From: Brucella pseudogrignonensis
GTDB taxonomy: Bacteria > Pseudomonadota > Alphaproteobacteria > Rhizobiales > Rhizobiaceae
NCBI RefSeq assembly: GCF_032190615.1
Contig: NZ_JAVLAT010000001.1
Coordinates: 2,178,501-2,242,500 of the forward strand
Reading direction: 5' to 3'
Length of the DNA stretch: 64,000 nt
In this document: in pieces, positions 1 to 10,831 of the stretch
How the letters are laid out: every line of letters begins with the position of its first letter
How positions within the stretch are numbered: position 1 is the stretch's first letter
Position numbers and translations under genes: made by a program
Notes under the pieces: generated by a model
Databases searched by the model: none
What the model was told of the DNA's origin: nothing
The model's input: only the letters and a program-made list of their open reading frames with translations

Positions 1-524
1 CACTCAACATGACAGACATTGTGCTTTCGCAGAATACGGGTCTTGGCACATCGCTAGGTCTGCCTGCTTCGTTCCTCGATTGGAACTGGCTGGTTCTGTT
101 CCCGATGTTCGTGATCTTCTTCATTTCGGCGCTTGCTGAAACGAACCGTCCGCCATTCGATCTTGTCGAAGCTGAATCCGAACTCGTGGCCGGTCATATG
201 ATCGAATATTCGTCCACGCCGTTCCTTCTGTTCTTCCTCGGCGAGTATGTGGCGATCACGCTGATGTGCGCCCTGATGACCACACTCTTCCTTGGCGGCT
301 GGTTGCCTCCGGTTGACGTATGGTTCCTCAACTGGGTTCCGGGCATCATCTGGTTTATGCTCAAGCTCTGCTTCTGCTTCTTCCTGTTCGCAATGGTGAA
401 GGCTTTTGTACCGCGTTATCGTTATGACCAGCTGATGCGTCTGGGTTGGAAAGTGTTCCTGCCAATTTCGCTTGGTATGGTTGTTCTGACCGCAACCGTC
501 ATCAAAGTCTTCGATCTGGTGTAA
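1..524 (+). CDS. nuoH: NADH-quinone oxidoreductase subunit H (5'-truncated by window edge)
   Basis: This is the C-terminal half of the membrane subunit of complex I that sits at the junction with the peripheral arm, near the quinone entry site. The frame is open to the first base, so the true start lies upstream. The segment [20 protein letters not shown] is the highly conserved NuoH loop, and E-rich residues there are typical of the quinone-facing side. Several hydrophobic spans follow (about residues 75-100, 105-130 and 145-170 of the visible part). nuoI starts 12 bases after the stop, in the usual nuo order. Confidence 0.96.
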   Translation, partial: LNMTDIVLSQNTGLGTSLGLPASFLDWNWLVLFPMFVIFFISALAETNRPPFDLVEAESELVAGHMIEYSSTPFLLFFLGEYVAITLMCALMTTLFLGGWLPPVDVWFLNWVPGIIWFMLKLCFCFFLFAMVKAFVPRYRYDQLMRLGWKVFLPISLGMVVLTATVIKVFDLV

Positions 525-536
525 GGAGAAAGATAA

Positions 537-1028
537 ATGGCTTCATTCGCACAGGCCGCGAAATCCCTCCTTCTCAAGGAATTCGTTGCGGCTTTCTTCC
601 TCTCCATGCGCCAGTTCTTCGCGCCAAAAGCGACGCTGAACTACCCGCATGAAAAGGGTCCGATTTCGCCTCGTTTTCGTGGCGAGCATGCACTGCGCCG
701 TTACCCAAATGGCGAAGAACGCTGCATTGCTTGTAAGCTTTGCGAAGCGATCTGCCCGGCACAGGCTATCACCATTGAAGCGGGTCCACGCCGCAATGAC
801 GGTACGCGCCGCACGGTTCGTTACGATATTGATATGGTGAAGTGCATCTATTGCGGTTTCTGTCAGGAAGCGTGTCCGGTGGATGCAATCGTTGAAGGTC
901 CAAATTTCGAGTTTGCGACCGAAACCCGCGAAGAGCTTTACTATGACAAGGACAAGCTCCTTGCCAATGGCGATCGCTGGGAACGCGAAATTGCGCGCAA
1001 CATCGCAATGGATGCGCCATATCGCTGA
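537..1028 (+). CDS. nuoI: NADH-quinone oxidoreductase subunit I, 2x[4Fe-4S] ferredoxin subunit
   Basis: This peripheral-arm subunit of complex I carries clusters N6a and N6b, which pass electrons from NADH toward NuoB and quinone. Two classical CxxCxxCxxxCP motifs are visible: [12 protein letters not shown] (about residues 62-73) and [12 protein letters not shown] (about residues 102-113). The length of 163 aa is normal for alphaproteobacteria. The start is fixed by an AAGGAG ribosome site 8 bases before the ATG. It sits between nuoH and nuoJ with a 168-base gap before nuoJ, the longest gap in this part of the operon. Confidence 0.97.
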   Translation: MASFAQAAKSLLLKEFVAAFFLSMRQFFAPKATLNYPHEKGPISPRFRGEHALRRYPNGEERCIACKLCEAICPAQAITIEAGPRRNDGTRRTVRYDIDMVKCIYCGFCQEACPVDAIVEGPNFEFATETREELYYDKDKLLANGDRWEREIARNIAMDAPYR

Positions 1029-1196
1029 TTGGTATTGCTGAAACGCGGTTTCAGCATCCGGTTTGAAAAGCGGCAACAAGAAGGGGCGGCCCATCTTGTT
1101 GCTGGAATTTAAGTTTCGCGATTATTCGCGGCAAACAAAGACTAAAGCGGATGAAGCAATCAGGCTTTGTCCACGGAAAGGTGTTGGGGGATCCCC

Positions 1197-1814
1197 ATGC
1201 TGACAGGTATTGCGGCAGCGTTCTTCTATCTGTTCGCCTTTATCATGATCGCCAGTGCGTTCATGGTAATTGCGGCACGCAACCCCGTGCATTCGGTACT
1301 GTTTCTCATCCTCGCTTTCTTCAATGCAGCGGCCCTGTTCCTGCTGACAGGGGCCGAGTTCCTCGCCATGATCCTGCTCGTCGTTTATGTCGGTGCTGTG
1401 GCGGTTCTCTTCCTCTTCGTCGTCATGATGCTGGATGTTGACTTCTCCGAATTGAAGCGCGGTGCGCTGCAATATGCGCCGGTTGGTGCTCTGGTTGGTC
1501 TGATCCTGCTGGGCGAGCTGATTGTTGTATTTGCGGGTTCGATGTTCACGCCTAAGCTGGGGCAGGGTGCGGTTCCAATCCCTGACATTGCTGAACGCAC
1601 CAACACTGCTGCCCTCGGCGACATTCTTTACACTGACTTTGTCTTCAACTTCCAGATTGCTGGATTGGTCCTTCTGGTCGCCATGATCGGTGCGATTGTT
1701 CTGACGCTGCGGCACAAGCCAAATGTGAAGCGCCAGTCGATTTCGGATCAGGTTGCTCGTACGCCTGAAACGGCGATCGAGATCAAGCAAGTCGAAACAG
1801 GCAAGGGCATTTGA
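1197..1814 (+). CDS. nuoJ: NADH-quinone oxidoreductase subunit J
   Basis: Membrane subunit of complex I (ND6 type), with five predicted hydrophobic spans; the conserved stretch [19 protein letters not shown] holds the pi-bulge helix typical of the family. I chose the ATG at 1197 (205 aa) because GGGGG lies just upstream and homologues begin near [10 protein letters not shown]. An upstream in-frame start at 1167 would add ten residues without a known counterpart. The C-terminus is polar (about residues 170-205). nuoK follows after 10 bases. Confidence 0.95.
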   Translation: MLTGIAAAFFYLFAFIMIASAFMVIAARNPVHSVLFLILAFFNAAALFLLTGAEFLAMILLVVYVGAVAVLFLFVVMMLDVDFSELKRGALQYAPVGALVGLILLGELIVVFAGSMFTPKLGQGAVPIPDIAERTNTAALGDILYTDFVFNFQIAGLVLLVAMIGAIVLTLRHKPNVKRQSISDQVARTPETAIEIKQVETGKGI

Positions 1815-1824
1815 GGAAAAGAAT

Positions 1825-2133
1825 ATGGAAATCGGTATTTCTCATTATCTGACCGTATCAGCCATCCTGTTCACCCTTGGCGTTTTCGGTATCTTCTTAA
1901 ACCGTAAGAACGTCATCGTTATCCTGATGTCTGTCGAATTGATCCTTCTCTCGGTCAATCTCAATTTTGTGGCGTTTTCTTCTGTGCTTGGCGATATGGT
2001 CGGGCAGGTTTTCGCGCTGTTCGTTCTGACCGTTGCGGCTGCGGAAGCAGCTATCGGTCTCGCAATCCTCGTTGTTTTCTTCCGTAATCGCGGTTCTATC
2101 GCGGTGGAAGACGTCAATGTTATGAAAGGTTGA
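1825..2133 (+). CDS. nuoK: NADH-quinone oxidoreductase subunit K
   Basis: Small antiporter-like membrane subunit (ND4L type) of complex I, 102 aa with three hydrophobic helices. The conserved glutamates lie in [17 protein letters not shown] and in [17 protein letters not shown], in the second and third helices, where they form part of the proton path. The ATG at 1825 follows TTGAGGAAAAGAAT, a good ribosome site (GAGGA). A longer in-frame reading from 1753 would overlap nuoJ and has no family support. nuoL begins 7 bases after the stop. Confidence 0.96.
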   Translation: MEIGISHYLTVSAILFTLGVFGIFLNRKNVIVILMSVELILLSVNLNFVAFSSVLGDMVGQVFALFVLTVAAAEAAIGLAILVVFFRNRGSIAVEDVNVMKG

Positions 2134-2140
2134 CGGGCAA

Positions 2141-4135
2141 ATGCTCTATAACGCGATCGTCTTCCTTCCGCTTATTGGCTTTCTTATTGCCGGACTTTTC
2201 GGCAATAAGATCGGTGCAAAGGCGAGTGAATATGTGACTTCCGGCCTGATGGTGATCGTTGCGATCCTGTCATGGGTCGTGTTCTTCAAAATCCCGCTCG
2301 GCCACGATGCCGAAACGGTTCGTATCCCTGTTCTTCACTGGGTCACGTCTGGTTCGCTGTCGTTTGATTGGGCTTTGCGCGTTGATACGCTGACGGGCGT
2401 TATGCTTGTCGTGGTCAACTCGGTGTCGGCTTTGGTGCATATCTATTCGATTGGATACATGCATCACGATCCGCATCGTCCGCGCTTCTTCGCTTATCTT
2501 TCGCTCTTCACCTTTGCCATGCTTATGCTGGTTACGTCGGACAACCTGATCCAGATGTTCTTCGGCTGGGAAGGCGTGGGTCTTGCTTCTTACCTTCTGA
2601 TCGGCTTCTGGTTCCAGAAGCCATCGGCAAATGCCGCTGCAATGAAGGCTTTCGTTGTCAACCGTGTTGGTGACTTTGGCTTCCTGCTCGGTATCTTTGG
2701 TCTGTTTGCGCTGTTCCAGACGGTTGATTACAACACGCTTTTTGCAGCCGCAGCAAACTACCTGCCAGCAGAAGGTGCTGCTGATACTGGTGCAGTCGTT
2801 CTCAACTTCCTCGGCTATGAACTGCACAAAGAAACCGCTCTGACGGTTGTCTGCCTGCTCTTGTTCATGGGCGCGATGGGTAAGTCGGCTCAGTTCCTGC
2901 TGCACACATGGTTGCCTGACGCGATGGAAGGCCCGACACCTGTTTCCGCACTTATTCATGCGGCAACGATGGTGACCGCGGGTGTGTTCCTGGTTGCGCG
3001 CATGTCGCCAATTTTTGAACTCTCGCACACCGCACTTCTTATCGTGACGATCATCGGCGCAACGACAGCGTTCTTCGCTGCAACCGTTGCGCTTGTGCAG
3101 AACGACATCAAGCGCGTTATCGCTTACTCGACCTGTTCGCAGCTTGGTTACATGTTCGCGGCTCTCGGTGTTGGTGCTTACGGTGCTGCTGTATTCCACC
3201 TTTTCACGCACGCTTTCTTCAAGGCGCTTTTGTTCCTTTGCGCAGGTTCGGTTATCCATGCCGTTTCTGACGAACAGGATATGCGTCGTATGGGTGGCCT
3301 GCGTAAGCTGATCCCGATCACCTATTGGATGATGATGATCGGTACTGTTGCTATTACGGGTCTGGGCGTTCCGGGCACAATCATCGGTACTGCTGGCTTC
3401 TTCTCGAAAGATGCCATCATCGAGTCGGTCTTCGCATCGCACAGCCTTGCTTCGGGTTACGCGTTCACGCTTCTGGTGGTTGCAGCTCTGTTTACGAGCT
3501 TCTACTCATGGCGTCTGATTTTCATGACATTCTATGGCAAGCCACGCGCTTCTGCTGAAGTCATGCATCACGTTCATGAATCGCCTCCGGTCATGCTCGT
3601 GCCGTTGTTCATCCTTGCTGTCGGCGCACTGTTTGCAGGTGTCGTGTTCAAGGAATACTTCTTCGGCCACGAATATGCTGAATTTTGGAAGGGCGCGCTC
3701 TTCACGTTGCCAAGCAACGAAATCCTGGAACATTATCACCATGTTCCGCTGTGGGTTAAGTTGTCGCCGTTCATCGCTATGCTGATCGGTCTGGTAATCG
3801 CTTGGATTTTCTATATCCGCGCACCACACATTCCGAAGGCACTCGCAGAGCGTCATCGCGGTCTGTACCAGTTCCTTCTCAACAAGTGGTATTTCGACGA
3901 ACTTTACGACTTCATCTTCGTTCGTCCTGCACGTTGGCTCGGCCGCTTCTTCTGGAAGGTTGGCGACGGCAAGATTATCGACGGTTACGGTCCTAATGGT
4001 GTCGCTGCACGCGTTCTCGATGTTACAGATCGCGTTGTGAAGATGCAGTCGGGTTACCTTTATCATTACGCATTCGCGATGCTTATCGGCGTCGCCGCGC
4101 TCGTCACCTGGATGATGCTCGGGAGCTCTTTCTGA
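2141..4135 (+). CDS. nuoL: NADH-quinone oxidoreductase subunit L
   Basis: Largest antiporter-like proton-pumping subunit of complex I (ND5 type), 664 aa. The N-terminal proton_antipo_N region (about residues 65-115) is followed by the Proton_antipo_M core with [18 protein letters not shown] (about residues 135-152) and [20 protein letters not shown] (about residues 255-274), which contain the conserved Glu and Lys/His of the channel. The C-terminal region includes the long lateral helix expected for NuoL. The stop overlaps the nuoM start by one base (TGATG), which suggests translational coupling. Confidence 0.97.
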   Translation: MLYNAIVFLPLIGFLIAGLFGNKIGAKASEYVTSGLMVIVAILSWVVFFKIPLGHDAETVRIPVLHWVTSGSLSFDWALRVDTLTGVMLVVVNSVSALVHIYSIGYMHHDPHRPRFFAYLSLFTFAMLMLVTSDNLIQMFFGWEGVGLASYLLIGFWFQKPSANAAAMKAFVVNRVGDFGFLLGIFGLFALFQTVDYNTLFAAAANYLPAEGAADTGAVVLNFLGYELHKETALTVVCLLLFMGAMGKSAQFLLHTWLPDAMEGPTPVSALIHAATMVTAGVFLVARMSPIFELSHTALLIVTIIGATTAFFAATVALVQNDIKRVIAYSTCSQLGYMFAALGVGAYGAAVFHLFTHAFFKALLFLCAGSVIHAVSDEQDMRRMGGLRKLIPITYWMMMIGTVAITGLGVPGTIIGTAGFFSKDAIIESVFASHSLASGYAFTLLVVAALFTSFYSWRLIFMTFYGKPRASAEVMHHVHESPPVMLVPLFILAVGALFAGVVFKEYFFGHEYAEFWKGALFTLPSNEILEHYHHVPLWVKLSPFIAMLIGLVIAWIFYIRAPHIPKALAERHRGLYQFLLNKWYFDELYDFIFVRPARWLGRFFWKVGDGKIIDGYGPNGVAARVLDVTDRVVKMQSGYLYHYAFAMLIGVAALVTWMMLGSSF

Positions 4136-5643
4136 TGACCGATTGGCCAATTCTTTCTACGGTCACATTTCTGCCGCTCGTCGGCGCCTTGTTGATCCTT
4201 CTCATCAAGGATGACAGCGAAGCCTCGCGTCGCAACATTAAGAATGTTGCGTTGCTGACCACGGTTTTCGTTTTCATTCTGTCACTGGTTATCTGGGCCG
4301 GGTTTGACAATTCAAATCCGGGCTTCCAGATGGTCGAACAGGTCGGCTGGCTCGGTGGAGGCATTTCCTACCACATGGGCGTTGACGGCATTTCCATGCT
4401 GTTTGTCGTGCTGTCTGCTTTCCTGATGCCATTCTGCATACTTGCGAGCTGGCTGGCTATCGAGAAGCGCGTCAAGGAATACATGATTGCGTTCCTTATT
4501 CTGGAAACGCTCATGATCGGCGTGTTCTGTGCGCTCGATCTGTTCCTGTTCTACGTGTTCTTTGAAGCAAGCCTTATTCCGATGTTCATCATCATCGGCG
4601 TATGGGGTGGCAAGCGCCGCGTTTATGCGAGCTTCAAGTTCTTCCTTTACACGCTGCTCGGCTCTGTGCTGATGCTGATCGCGATCATGGCAATGTACTG
4701 GCAGGCCGGTACGCTTAACATCGTCGAACTGCTAAAATACGACTTCCCAGCAGGTATGCAAACGTGGCTATGGCTGGCATTCTTCGCGTCCTTTGCCGTG
4801 AAGATGCCAATGTGGCCAGTGCATACATGGTTGCCGGATGCGCACGTTGAAGCACCGACAGCAGGTTCGGTCATTCTGGCGGGTATTCTTCTAAAGCTCG
4901 GTGGCTATGGCTTCCTGCGCTTCTCGCTGCCGATGTTCCCACTCGCTTCTGCCGATTTCGCTCCGTTCGTCTTTGCACTCTCAGCAATTGCTATCGTCTA
5001 CACCTCGCTCGTGGCGTTGGTGCAGGAAGATATCAAGAAGCTGATTGCTTATTCATCGGTTGCGCATATGGGCTATGTGACCATGGGTATTTTTGCCGCC
5101 AACGAACAGGGCGTGCAGGGTGCAATCTTCCAGATGCTCTCGCACGGTATTGTTTCGGGCGCGCTCTTCCTTTGCGTTGGCGTGATCTATGATCGCATGC
5201 ATACCCGTGAAATTTCGGCCTTTGGCGGTCTCGTAAACCGGATGCCGAAATATGCCGTGGCTTTCCTCATCCTGACGATGGCGAATGTCGGTCTTCCGGG
5301 TACGTCTGGCTTTATCGGTGAATTCCTCACGCTGTTCGGTGTCTTCCGCGTCAATACGTGGGTAGCGCTGTTCGCAACATCGGGTGTGATCCTGTCGGCA
5401 GCCTATGCGCTCTGGCTCTATCGCAACGTGGTGTTTGGTGCGCTGACCAAGGAAAGCCTCAAGAGCATTCTTGATCTCACCCCGCGTGAGAAGGTGATCC
5501 TGTATCCGCTTGTGGCTCTCACTATCTTCTTCGGTGTGTATCCGGTTCCGGTCTTCGATGCGACCGCGAGCGCCGTGCATGCACTGGTTACCAATTATGA
5601 CGCAGCGCTGGCAAATGCCGCTAGCGCTACGCTGGCGCAGTAA
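4135..5643 (+). CDS. nuoM: NADH-quinone oxidoreductase subunit M
   Basis: Second large antiporter-like subunit of complex I (ND4 type), 502 aa and about 14 membrane helices. [20 protein letters not shown] (about residues 138-157) holds the conserved channel glutamate, and [20 protein letters not shown] (about residues 223-242) is the broken-helix signature shared with NuoL and NuoN. The ATG overlaps the nuoL stop. Nothing is odd in length or content. nuoN follows with a gap of 17 bases. Confidence 0.97.
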   Translation: MTDWPILSTVTFLPLVGALLILLIKDDSEASRRNIKNVALLTTVFVFILSLVIWAGFDNSNPGFQMVEQVGWLGGGISYHMGVDGISMLFVVLSAFLMPFCILASWLAIEKRVKEYMIAFLILETLMIGVFCALDLFLFYVFFEASLIPMFIIIGVWGGKRRVYASFKFFLYTLLGSVLMLIAIMAMYWQAGTLNIVELLKYDFPAGMQTWLWLAFFASFAVKMPMWPVHTWLPDAHVEAPTAGSVILAGILLKLGGYGFLRFSLPMFPLASADFAPFVFALSAIAIVYTSLVALVQEDIKKLIAYSSVAHMGYVTMGIFAANEQGVQGAIFQMLSHGIVSGALFLCVGVIYDRMHTREISAFGGLVNRMPKYAVAFLILTMANVGLPGTSGFIGEFLTLFGVFRVNTWVALFATSGVILSAAYALWLYRNVVFGALTKESLKSILDLTPREKVILYPLVALTIFFGVYPVPVFDATASAVHALVTNYDAALANAASATLAQ

Positions 5644-5660
5644 GTAAAGGCGTAGGCTTG

Positions 5661-7097
5661 ATGCAAACCGACCTGATTGCTTCCCTGTCTCTCGCAGCTC
5701 CCGAGGTTCTCCTCGCGCTGAGCGGACTGGCATTGCTCATGATCGGCGTGTTCTCCGGAGAGCGCGCCTCAACCCTCGTCAATGGCCTTGCTGTTGCTGT
5801 TTTGATTGCAGCACTCGCATTGATCGTTATCTTCCCCCACAATGGCAGCGCTTTTGGCGGCGCCTTTGTCAACGATGCGTTTGCACGCTTTATGAAGGTG
5901 CTGACACTGATCGGCTCCATCGTGGCGCTGATCATGTCGGTTGGCTTTGCGCGTGAAGAGAAATTCGACAAGTTCGAATTCCCTGTACTGATCGTGTTGT
6001 CCACGCTTGGCATGCTCATCATGGTGTCGGCATCGAACATGCTAACACTCTATATGGGCCTCGAATTGCAGTCGCTTGCGCTCTACGTGCTCGCTGCCTT
6101 CAATCGTGACAGCGTTCGTTCGACAGAAGCTGGTCTGAAATACTTCGTTCTTGGCGCTTTGTCGTCGGGTATGCTGCTCTATGGTATCAGCCTTGTTTAC
6201 GGCTACACCGGCCATATCGGTTTTGCCGAAATCGCAACCGCTGTTTCTGGTGGTGAGCGTCAGCTTGGTCTGGTGTTCGGTCTGGTGTTCATTCTTGCAG
6301 GCCTCTGCTTCAAGATTTCCGCCGTTCCATTCCATATGTGGACGCCGGACGTTTATGAAGGTTCGCCAACACCAGTAACTGCGTTCTTTGCTGCCGCTCC
6401 TAAGATGGCTGCGATGGCTTTGATCGTTCGTGTTGTGGAAGGCGCATTCGCTCCTGTCACGCAAGACTGGCAGCAGATCATCACTTTCGTTGCAATCGCT
6501 TCGATGGTGCTGGGTGCCTTTGCCGCTATCGGTCAGCGCAACATCAAGCGCCTGATGGCATACTCGTCGATCAGCCACATGGGCTATGCCCTTGTTGGTC
6601 TGGCTGCCGGTACGGTTGTCGGTGTTAAGGGCGTTGCTCTTTACATGGCGATCTATCTTGTCATGACGCTCGGTAGCTTTGCCTTCATCCTGTCCATGCG
6701 GACCAAGGAATGCAATGTCGAGAAGATCGACGATCTTGCAGGTCTGTCGCGCAGCAATCCGGTCATGGCTGTCATCATGACGATCATGCTGTTCTCGCTT
6801 GCTGGTATTCCGCCGCTCGCTGGCTTCTTCGGTAAGTGGTACACCTTCGTTGCAGCCGTTGAAGTCGGTCTTTATCCGTTGGCAATCATCGGTATTGTGG
6901 CATCGGTTGTGGGCGCGTTCTATTACCTGCGTATGATCAAGATCATGTGGTTCGATGAGCCGGTAACGACATTTGTTCCAGCGGCAATTGAACTGCGTCT
7001 CGTATTACTCGTTTCTGGCGCCTTCGTTCTGTTCTATGGACTGATCGGCGGCTGGCTCGGTGGTTTGGCTGAAACTGCAGCGAAGACATTCTTCTGA
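5661..7097 (+). CDS. nuoN: NADH-quinone oxidoreductase subunit N
   Basis: Third antiporter-like subunit of complex I (ND2 type) and the last nuo gene of the operon, 478 aa. The signature [20 protein letters not shown] (about residues 215-234) matches the NuoN version of the broken helix. I start it at ATG 5661; a TTG sits immediately upstream at 5658, and an AAAGG lies about 11 bases before. It ends 2 bases before birA, so birA is probably co-transcribed with the respiratory operon. Confidence 0.96.
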   Translation: MQTDLIASLSLAAPEVLLALSGLALLMIGVFSGERASTLVNGLAVAVLIAALALIVIFPHNGSAFGGAFVNDAFARFMKVLTLIGSIVALIMSVGFAREEKFDKFEFPVLIVLSTLGMLIMVSASNMLTLYMGLELQSLALYVLAAFNRDSVRSTEAGLKYFVLGALSSGMLLYGISLVYGYTGHIGFAEIATAVSGGERQLGLVFGLVFILAGLCFKISAVPFHMWTPDVYEGSPTPVTAFFAAAPKMAAMALIVRVVEGAFAPVTQDWQQIITFVAIASMVLGAFAAIGQRNIKRLMAYSSISHMGYALVGLAAGTVVGVKGVALYMAIYLVMTLGSFAFILSMRTKECNVEKIDDLAGLSRSNPVMAVIMTIMLFSLAGIPPLAGFFGKWYTFVAAVEVGLYPLAIIGIVASVVGAFYYLRMIKIMWFDEPVTTFVPAAIELRLVLLVSGAFVLFYGLIGGWLGGLAETAAKTFF

Positions 7098-7099
7098 GC

Positions 7100-7930
7100 A
7101 TGACAATGAATAAGGCCGCAGGTGATGGCAATCGTTTCACGCTGGCACCTGCGGCTTTAGCAGACGGATACCGACTGGAGTTTTTTCCAGTCATCGGTTC
7201 TACCAATGCAGAGGCGCTTTCACAGGCTAATGCCGGTGATGCAGGGCGCCTCTGGACCATTTCTCCCAAGCAGGAGAGCGGACGAGGGCGACGTGGCCGT
7301 GCATGGACCGCGCCTGAAGGCAATCTTGCAGCAACCCTGCTGCTGGTTGATCGTTTTGATCCCAAAACTGCCGCTACTTTAGGTTTTGTCGCGGGTTTAG
7401 CACTTGCTGACGCTGTTGACGCGGTTTTGCCGCCGGCCGTTGCTTCAAAAGTCAATGTTGCACTCAAATGGCCGAATGATGTTCTGGTCGATGGTGCAAA
7501 GCTTTCCGGCATTCTTCTCGAATCCACATTGCTGTCTGATGGACGCTTTGGAATAGCGGTCGGAATGGGCACCAATGTCGTGGCCGCACCCGAAGGCCTG
7601 CCATATGCCGCAACCTCAATCAATGGATTGGGCGGTAATACGGATGCAGCCACGCTATTTCTGGCGCTGTCCGATGCATGGTGCCACTATCACCGTATCT
7701 GGGATCAGGGGCGAGGCCTCAACACGATCCGCGAGTTTTGGCTGAAGCGCGCCCATGGTTTAGGGCAGCCTGTAGCTATGCAGTTGAATGGCAGGATCGT
7801 TGAAGGCGTGTTTGAAACTATCGATTCGGATTGCCGTCTCGTCATCCGCGAGGATGATGGAACACGCGTGCCGGTGACGGCGGGCGACGTCTATTTTGGA
7901 ACGGCTGCATCGGTCAAAGCTGGTTCTTGA
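7100..7930 (+). CDS. birA: Biotin--[acetyl-CoA-carboxylase] ligase
   Basis: Cytosolic enzyme that makes biotinyl-AMP and transfers biotin to the lysine of carboxylase carrier domains. It is 276 aa and starts directly with the catalytic domain, so it is a class I BirA without the N-terminal DNA-binding domain of the E. coli protein; it cannot act as that type of repressor. Visible motifs are GSTNAEAL (about residues 33-40), ESGRGRRGRAW (about residues 58-69), the biotinyl-AMP loop, and LKWPNDVLVDGAKLSGIL (about residues 115-133). It is packed 2 bases behind nuoN. Confidence 0.94.
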   Translation: MTMNKAAGDGNRFTLAPAALADGYRLEFFPVIGSTNAEALSQANAGDAGRLWTISPKQESGRGRRGRAWTAPEGNLAATLLLVDRFDPKTAATLGFVAGLALADAVDAVLPPAVASKVNVALKWPNDVLVDGAKLSGILLESTLLSDGRFGIAVGMGTNVVAAPEGLPYAATSINGLGGNTDAATLFLALSDAWCHYHRIWDQGRGLNTIREFWLKRAHGLGQPVAMQLNGRIVEGVFETIDSDCRLVIREDDGTRVPVTAGDVYFGTAASVKAGS

Positions 7931-8025
7931 TCGAATATATGTGAACAATCGGCCTTTCAATCTGCTGTTACGGGCTTGCAAACTATCGATAGTGGGTCCA
8001 ACAGGGGCATAATAAATTCTAATTG

Positions 8026-8073
8026 GAGCGCATCCCGAAAAGTGTGAAACGATTTTCGGATAAGATGCGTGTT
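8026..8073. repeat. Rhizobial palindromic intergenic repeat (GAGCGCAT...GATGCG type)
   Basis: An imperfect palindrome whose outer arms are GCGCATC and GATGCGT around CCGAAAAGTGTGAAACGATT and TTCGGATAA. The same element is at 23891-23940 and 36197-36243 in this window. It lies between birA and rnj, transcribed on both sides in the same direction, so it could fold in a read-through mRNA. Short repeats of this build are common between genes in Rhizobiales. Confidence 0.8.
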
Positions 8074-8085
8074 GAAAAGCCTTTT

Positions 8086-8126
8086 GGAGCGACGATCTGA
8101 TTGCGTCAGATTAAGATGCGCTTTAA
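8086..8126. repeat. Second palindromic repeat unit adjoining the first
   Basis: A separate short element with the inverted pair ATCTGA and TCAGAT (ATCTGATTGCGTCAGAT) followed by TAAGATGCGCTTTAA, which repeats the GATGCGC end of the neighbouring unit. The two units together give a mosaic arrangement. It ends about 16 bases before the rnj start codon, close to the ribosome site CAGGGAGG, and so might affect rnj translation; that is inference. Confidence 0.5.
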
Positions 8127-8142
8127 ATAACAGGGAGGCATT

Positions 8143-9819
8143 ATGCCCCGGTCAACACAGACGCAATTTGTCTTCCTGCCATTGGGTGGTGTCGGCGAAA
8201 TCGGCATGAACCTCGCCATGTATGGCTATGGTCCGGAAAACAATCGCGAATGGATCGTGGTTGATATGGGCGTTAGCTTTGCCGGTCCTGAACATCCCGG
8301 CGCTGATCTTATTCTGCCGGACATCCGCTTTCTGGAAGCTGAAAAACATAATCTGCGCGGTATTATCATTACACACGCGCATGAAGACCATTATGGTGCG
8401 CTGCTCGATCTCTGGCCACGCCTCAAAGCGCCGGTCTATGCGACTCCATTTACGGCAGGCTTGCTTGAAGCCAAGCGCCATTCAGAAATTCGCGCCCCTG
8501 AAATTCCGATTACAGTTTTCAACGCGGGCGAGACTTTCGAAGTCGGTCCTTTCAAGCTTGAGGCGATTGCCGTTACGCACTCGATACCGGAACCTGTTTC
8601 GCTGGCAATCACCACGCCGCTTGGCACAGTTGTTCATACAGGCGATTGGAAGATGGACCCTGATCCGTCGATGGGGCCGCTGATTGACGAAGCACGGTTC
8701 CGCGCAATTGGCGAACAGGGCGTTCTGGCACTGATCTGCGATTCCACCAATGCGATGCGCGAAGGTGAATCGCCTTCCGAGCGTGAGGTTGGCGAAGGCT
8801 TGCGCGAACTGATCGAAAACGCGCGTGGTCGCGTGGCAATTACAACCTTCTCGTCGAATGTTGGCCGTATCCGCTCGATCACCGAAGCTGCACGCGATGC
8901 GGGCCGTCAGGTGCTGGTGGTTGGCCGCTCAATGAAGCGCACAATCGCTGTTGCAGCTGAGCTTGGCTATATGGAAGGCTTGCCAGAATTCTTGAGCGAA
9001 GACGATTACGGCTATATTCCGCGTGAAAATGTCGTGATGATCCTCACAGGCAGTCAGGGTGAGCCGCGTGCAGCACTCGCGAAACTTGCGCGTGATGAAA
9101 TGCGCAGCATTGCTTTGTCGGCGGGTGATACGGTAATTTTCTCATCGCGTCCAATTCCGGGCAACGAGAAGGCTATTCTTGATATCAAGAACAAGCTGAT
9201 CGATCAGGGCATCAAGCTGATCAGCGATGATGATGCGCTTGTGCATGTTTCGGGCCATCCGCGCCGCAGTGAATTGAAGCGCATGTATTCATGGGTGCGT
9301 CCGCGCATTCTCGTGCCTGTTCATGGCGAAGCAGCGCATCTTGTAGCTCAGGGTTCGCTTGGCGCTATGGAAGGCATCGAAGAGATCGCACAGGTGCGCG
9401 ATGGAGATATGCTGCGTCTTGCTCCCGGCAGGGCTGAAATTATCGATGAAGCTCCGGTTGGCCGTATCTACAAAGACGGCAAGCTGATCGGTGACGAAGA
9501 CGAAATCGGCATGGTTGAGCGTCGTAAGCTTGCCTATGTCGGCCATGTTGCCGTTTCCGTTCTACTCGACCGTGATTTCAAGATCATGGATGAACCTGAT
9601 TTGGTCGCTTTTGGCTTGCCGGAAGAAGACGGGCAGGGTGATCTCATGGAAGATATTCTGCTTGATGCCGCTATTGAGGCCATCGACAGCATTCCGCGCG
9701 CGCGCCGTAAAGACCTCGAAGTGGTTCGTGAGTCCGTTCGTCGTGCTGTTCGCGCTGCGACAAATGAAGCATGGGGCAAAAAGCCGGTAGTGACGGTGTT
9801 CATCAACCGGATAAAGTAA
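8143..9819 (+). CDS. rnj: Ribonuclease J
   Basis: Metallo-beta-lactamase/beta-CASP ribonuclease with endo- and 5'-3' exonuclease activity, used for rRNA maturation and mRNA turnover in alphaproteobacteria. It is 558 aa. The zinc motif ITHAHEDHYG is at residues 76-85, further ligands lie in HTGDWKMD, the beta-CASP region follows (about 200-350), and SRPIPGNE and HVSGHPRRSELK are typical RNase J segments. The C-terminal domain ends near residue 558. The start is set by AACAGGGAGGC before the ATG. mce follows after 25 bases. Confidence 0.95.
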   Translation: MPRSTQTQFVFLPLGGVGEIGMNLAMYGYGPENNREWIVVDMGVSFAGPEHPGADLILPDIRFLEAEKHNLRGIIITHAHEDHYGALLDLWPRLKAPVYATPFTAGLLEAKRHSEIRAPEIPITVFNAGETFEVGPFKLEAIAVTHSIPEPVSLAITTPLGTVVHTGDWKMDPDPSMGPLIDEARFRAIGEQGVLALICDSTNAMREGESPSEREVGEGLRELIENARGRVAITTFSSNVGRIRSITEAARDAGRQVLVVGRSMKRTIAVAAELGYMEGLPEFLSEDDYGYIPRENVVMILTGSQGEPRAALAKLARDEMRSIALSAGDTVIFSSRPIPGNEKAILDIKNKLIDQGIKLISDDDALVHVSGHPRRSELKRMYSWVRPRILVPVHGEAAHLVAQGSLGAMEGIEEIAQVRDGDMLRLAPGRAEIIDEAPVGRIYKDGKLIGDEDEIGMVERRKLAYVGHVAVSVLLDRDFKIMDEPDLVAFGLPEEDGQGDLMEDILLDAAIEAIDSIPRARRKDLEVVRESVRRAVRAATNEAWGKKPVVTVFINRIK

Positions 9820-9844
9820 ATCTGTTTTCTGGAGGAGGAAATAG

Positions 9845-10249
9845 ATGCTTGAACGCCTGAACCATGTTGCAATTGCGGTTCCTGATATTCGGGTCGCTTC
9901 TGCGCTTTACAGCGGCCAGTTGGGTGCAAAAGTAACAGCACCCGAGGCTTTGCCGGATCATGGCGTTACGGTGGTTTTTATCGATGTTGGAAACACCAAG
10001 ATCGAACTGCTGGAACCATTGGGCGAGGGGTCGCCCATTGCAAGTTTCCTTGAAAAGAACCCTTCGGGCGGGATGCATCATCTTTGCTACGAGGTCTCAG
10101 ATATCATTGCTGCGCGTGATCACCTGAAGGCGGAAGGCGCGCGTGTTCTTGGTAATGGCGAACCGAAGATCGGCGCACATGGAAAGCCGGTCCTTTTTCT
10201 GCACCCTAAGGATTTCAACGGAACATTGATCGAGCTTGAGGAGGCGTGA
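9845..10249 (+). CDS. mce: Methylmalonyl-CoA epimerase
   Basis: Converts (S)- to (R)-methylmalonyl-CoA in propionyl-CoA catabolism. It is a 134-aa VOC-fold protein made of two beta-alpha-beta-beta-beta units. Likely metal ligands are His7 (LNHVAIAV), a Glu in NTKIELLEP (about residue 54), His78 or His79 (GGMHHLCYEV) and Glu130 (NGTLIELEE), by comparison with the known epimerase family. A GGAGGAGG ribosome site precedes the ATG. The stop is one base from the next start codon, so the DUF1467 gene is probably coupled. Confidence 0.93.
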   Translation: MLERLNHVAIAVPDIRVASALYSGQLGAKVTAPEALPDHGVTVVFIDVGNTKIELLEPLGEGSPIASFLEKNPSGGMHHLCYEVSDIIAARDHLKAEGARVLGNGEPKIGAHGKPVLFLHPKDFNGTLIELEEA

Positions 10250-10250
10250 G

Positions 10251-10520
10251 ATGACCATCGTTTCCGGCATCGCGATGTATTTTATATTCTGGTGGGTCAC
10301 ATTGTTTGCGCTGTTGCCCGTGGGACTACGCACACAAGCGGAGGAAAATGATGTGACATTGGGCACCGTCGCCAGTGCGCCAGAAAAACCACGCATCGGA
10401 CGCGCTTTTCTTCGCACAACTGTCGTAGCGTCCGCCATTTTCGGCCTCTATTATTATCTGACGCAGGTGCAAGGCTTTGGCCTTGATGATATTCCGCATT
10501 TCTTTCCCGATCTGAAATAA
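10251..10520 (+). CDS. DUF1467 family small membrane protein
   Basis: An 89-aa protein with two hydrophobic spans (about residues 5-25 and 58-76) separated by a polar loop that contains RTQAEENDV. The opening GIAMYFIFWWVTLFALLPVG and the motif LPVGLRTQ are typical of the DUF1467 family of alphaproteobacteria, whose function is not known. It starts one base after the mce stop, and GAGGCGTGAG supplies the ribosome site. This mce-DUF1467-proS order recurs in related genomes, from memory, but does not reveal a function. Confidence 0.88.
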   Translation: MTIVSGIAMYFIFWWVTLFALLPVGLRTQAEENDVTLGTVASAPEKPRIGRAFLRTTVVASAIFGLYYYLTQVQGFGLDDIPHFFPDLK

Positions 10521-10831
10521 CAGCAGAAACCTCCCTCTTCATTTTATTGAATTCTAATCTCGTGCCTAATTTTTAGGCGCCAGATTGATAGGGGGCATTT
10601 CTATAAGAAAAACGCTTGATCTTGCGCGAATCTAAAACTGATCAATTCAGTATAACTATTTGAATCCACGTAAAATTAGAGATGCGTTATATCGGATTTC
10701 GGTGTGAAATTCGATGTGCTACTTCGTGACTGTAATGTAATGCTGGTACGATCATTGCAAAAATAGGCACAATCAAAAATACAATAATATCAATGAACTG
10801 TTTGGAAATTGTCGCTTGCTATTGGTAAAAC

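Noticed and set aside
2270..3442. A 390-codon open frame on the minus strand inside nuoL
   Set aside because: It lies wholly antisense to a strongly conserved complex I gene, has a composition unlike a real protein (rich in Arg, His, Glu, Cys) and no ribosome site. It reflects codon bias of nuoL.
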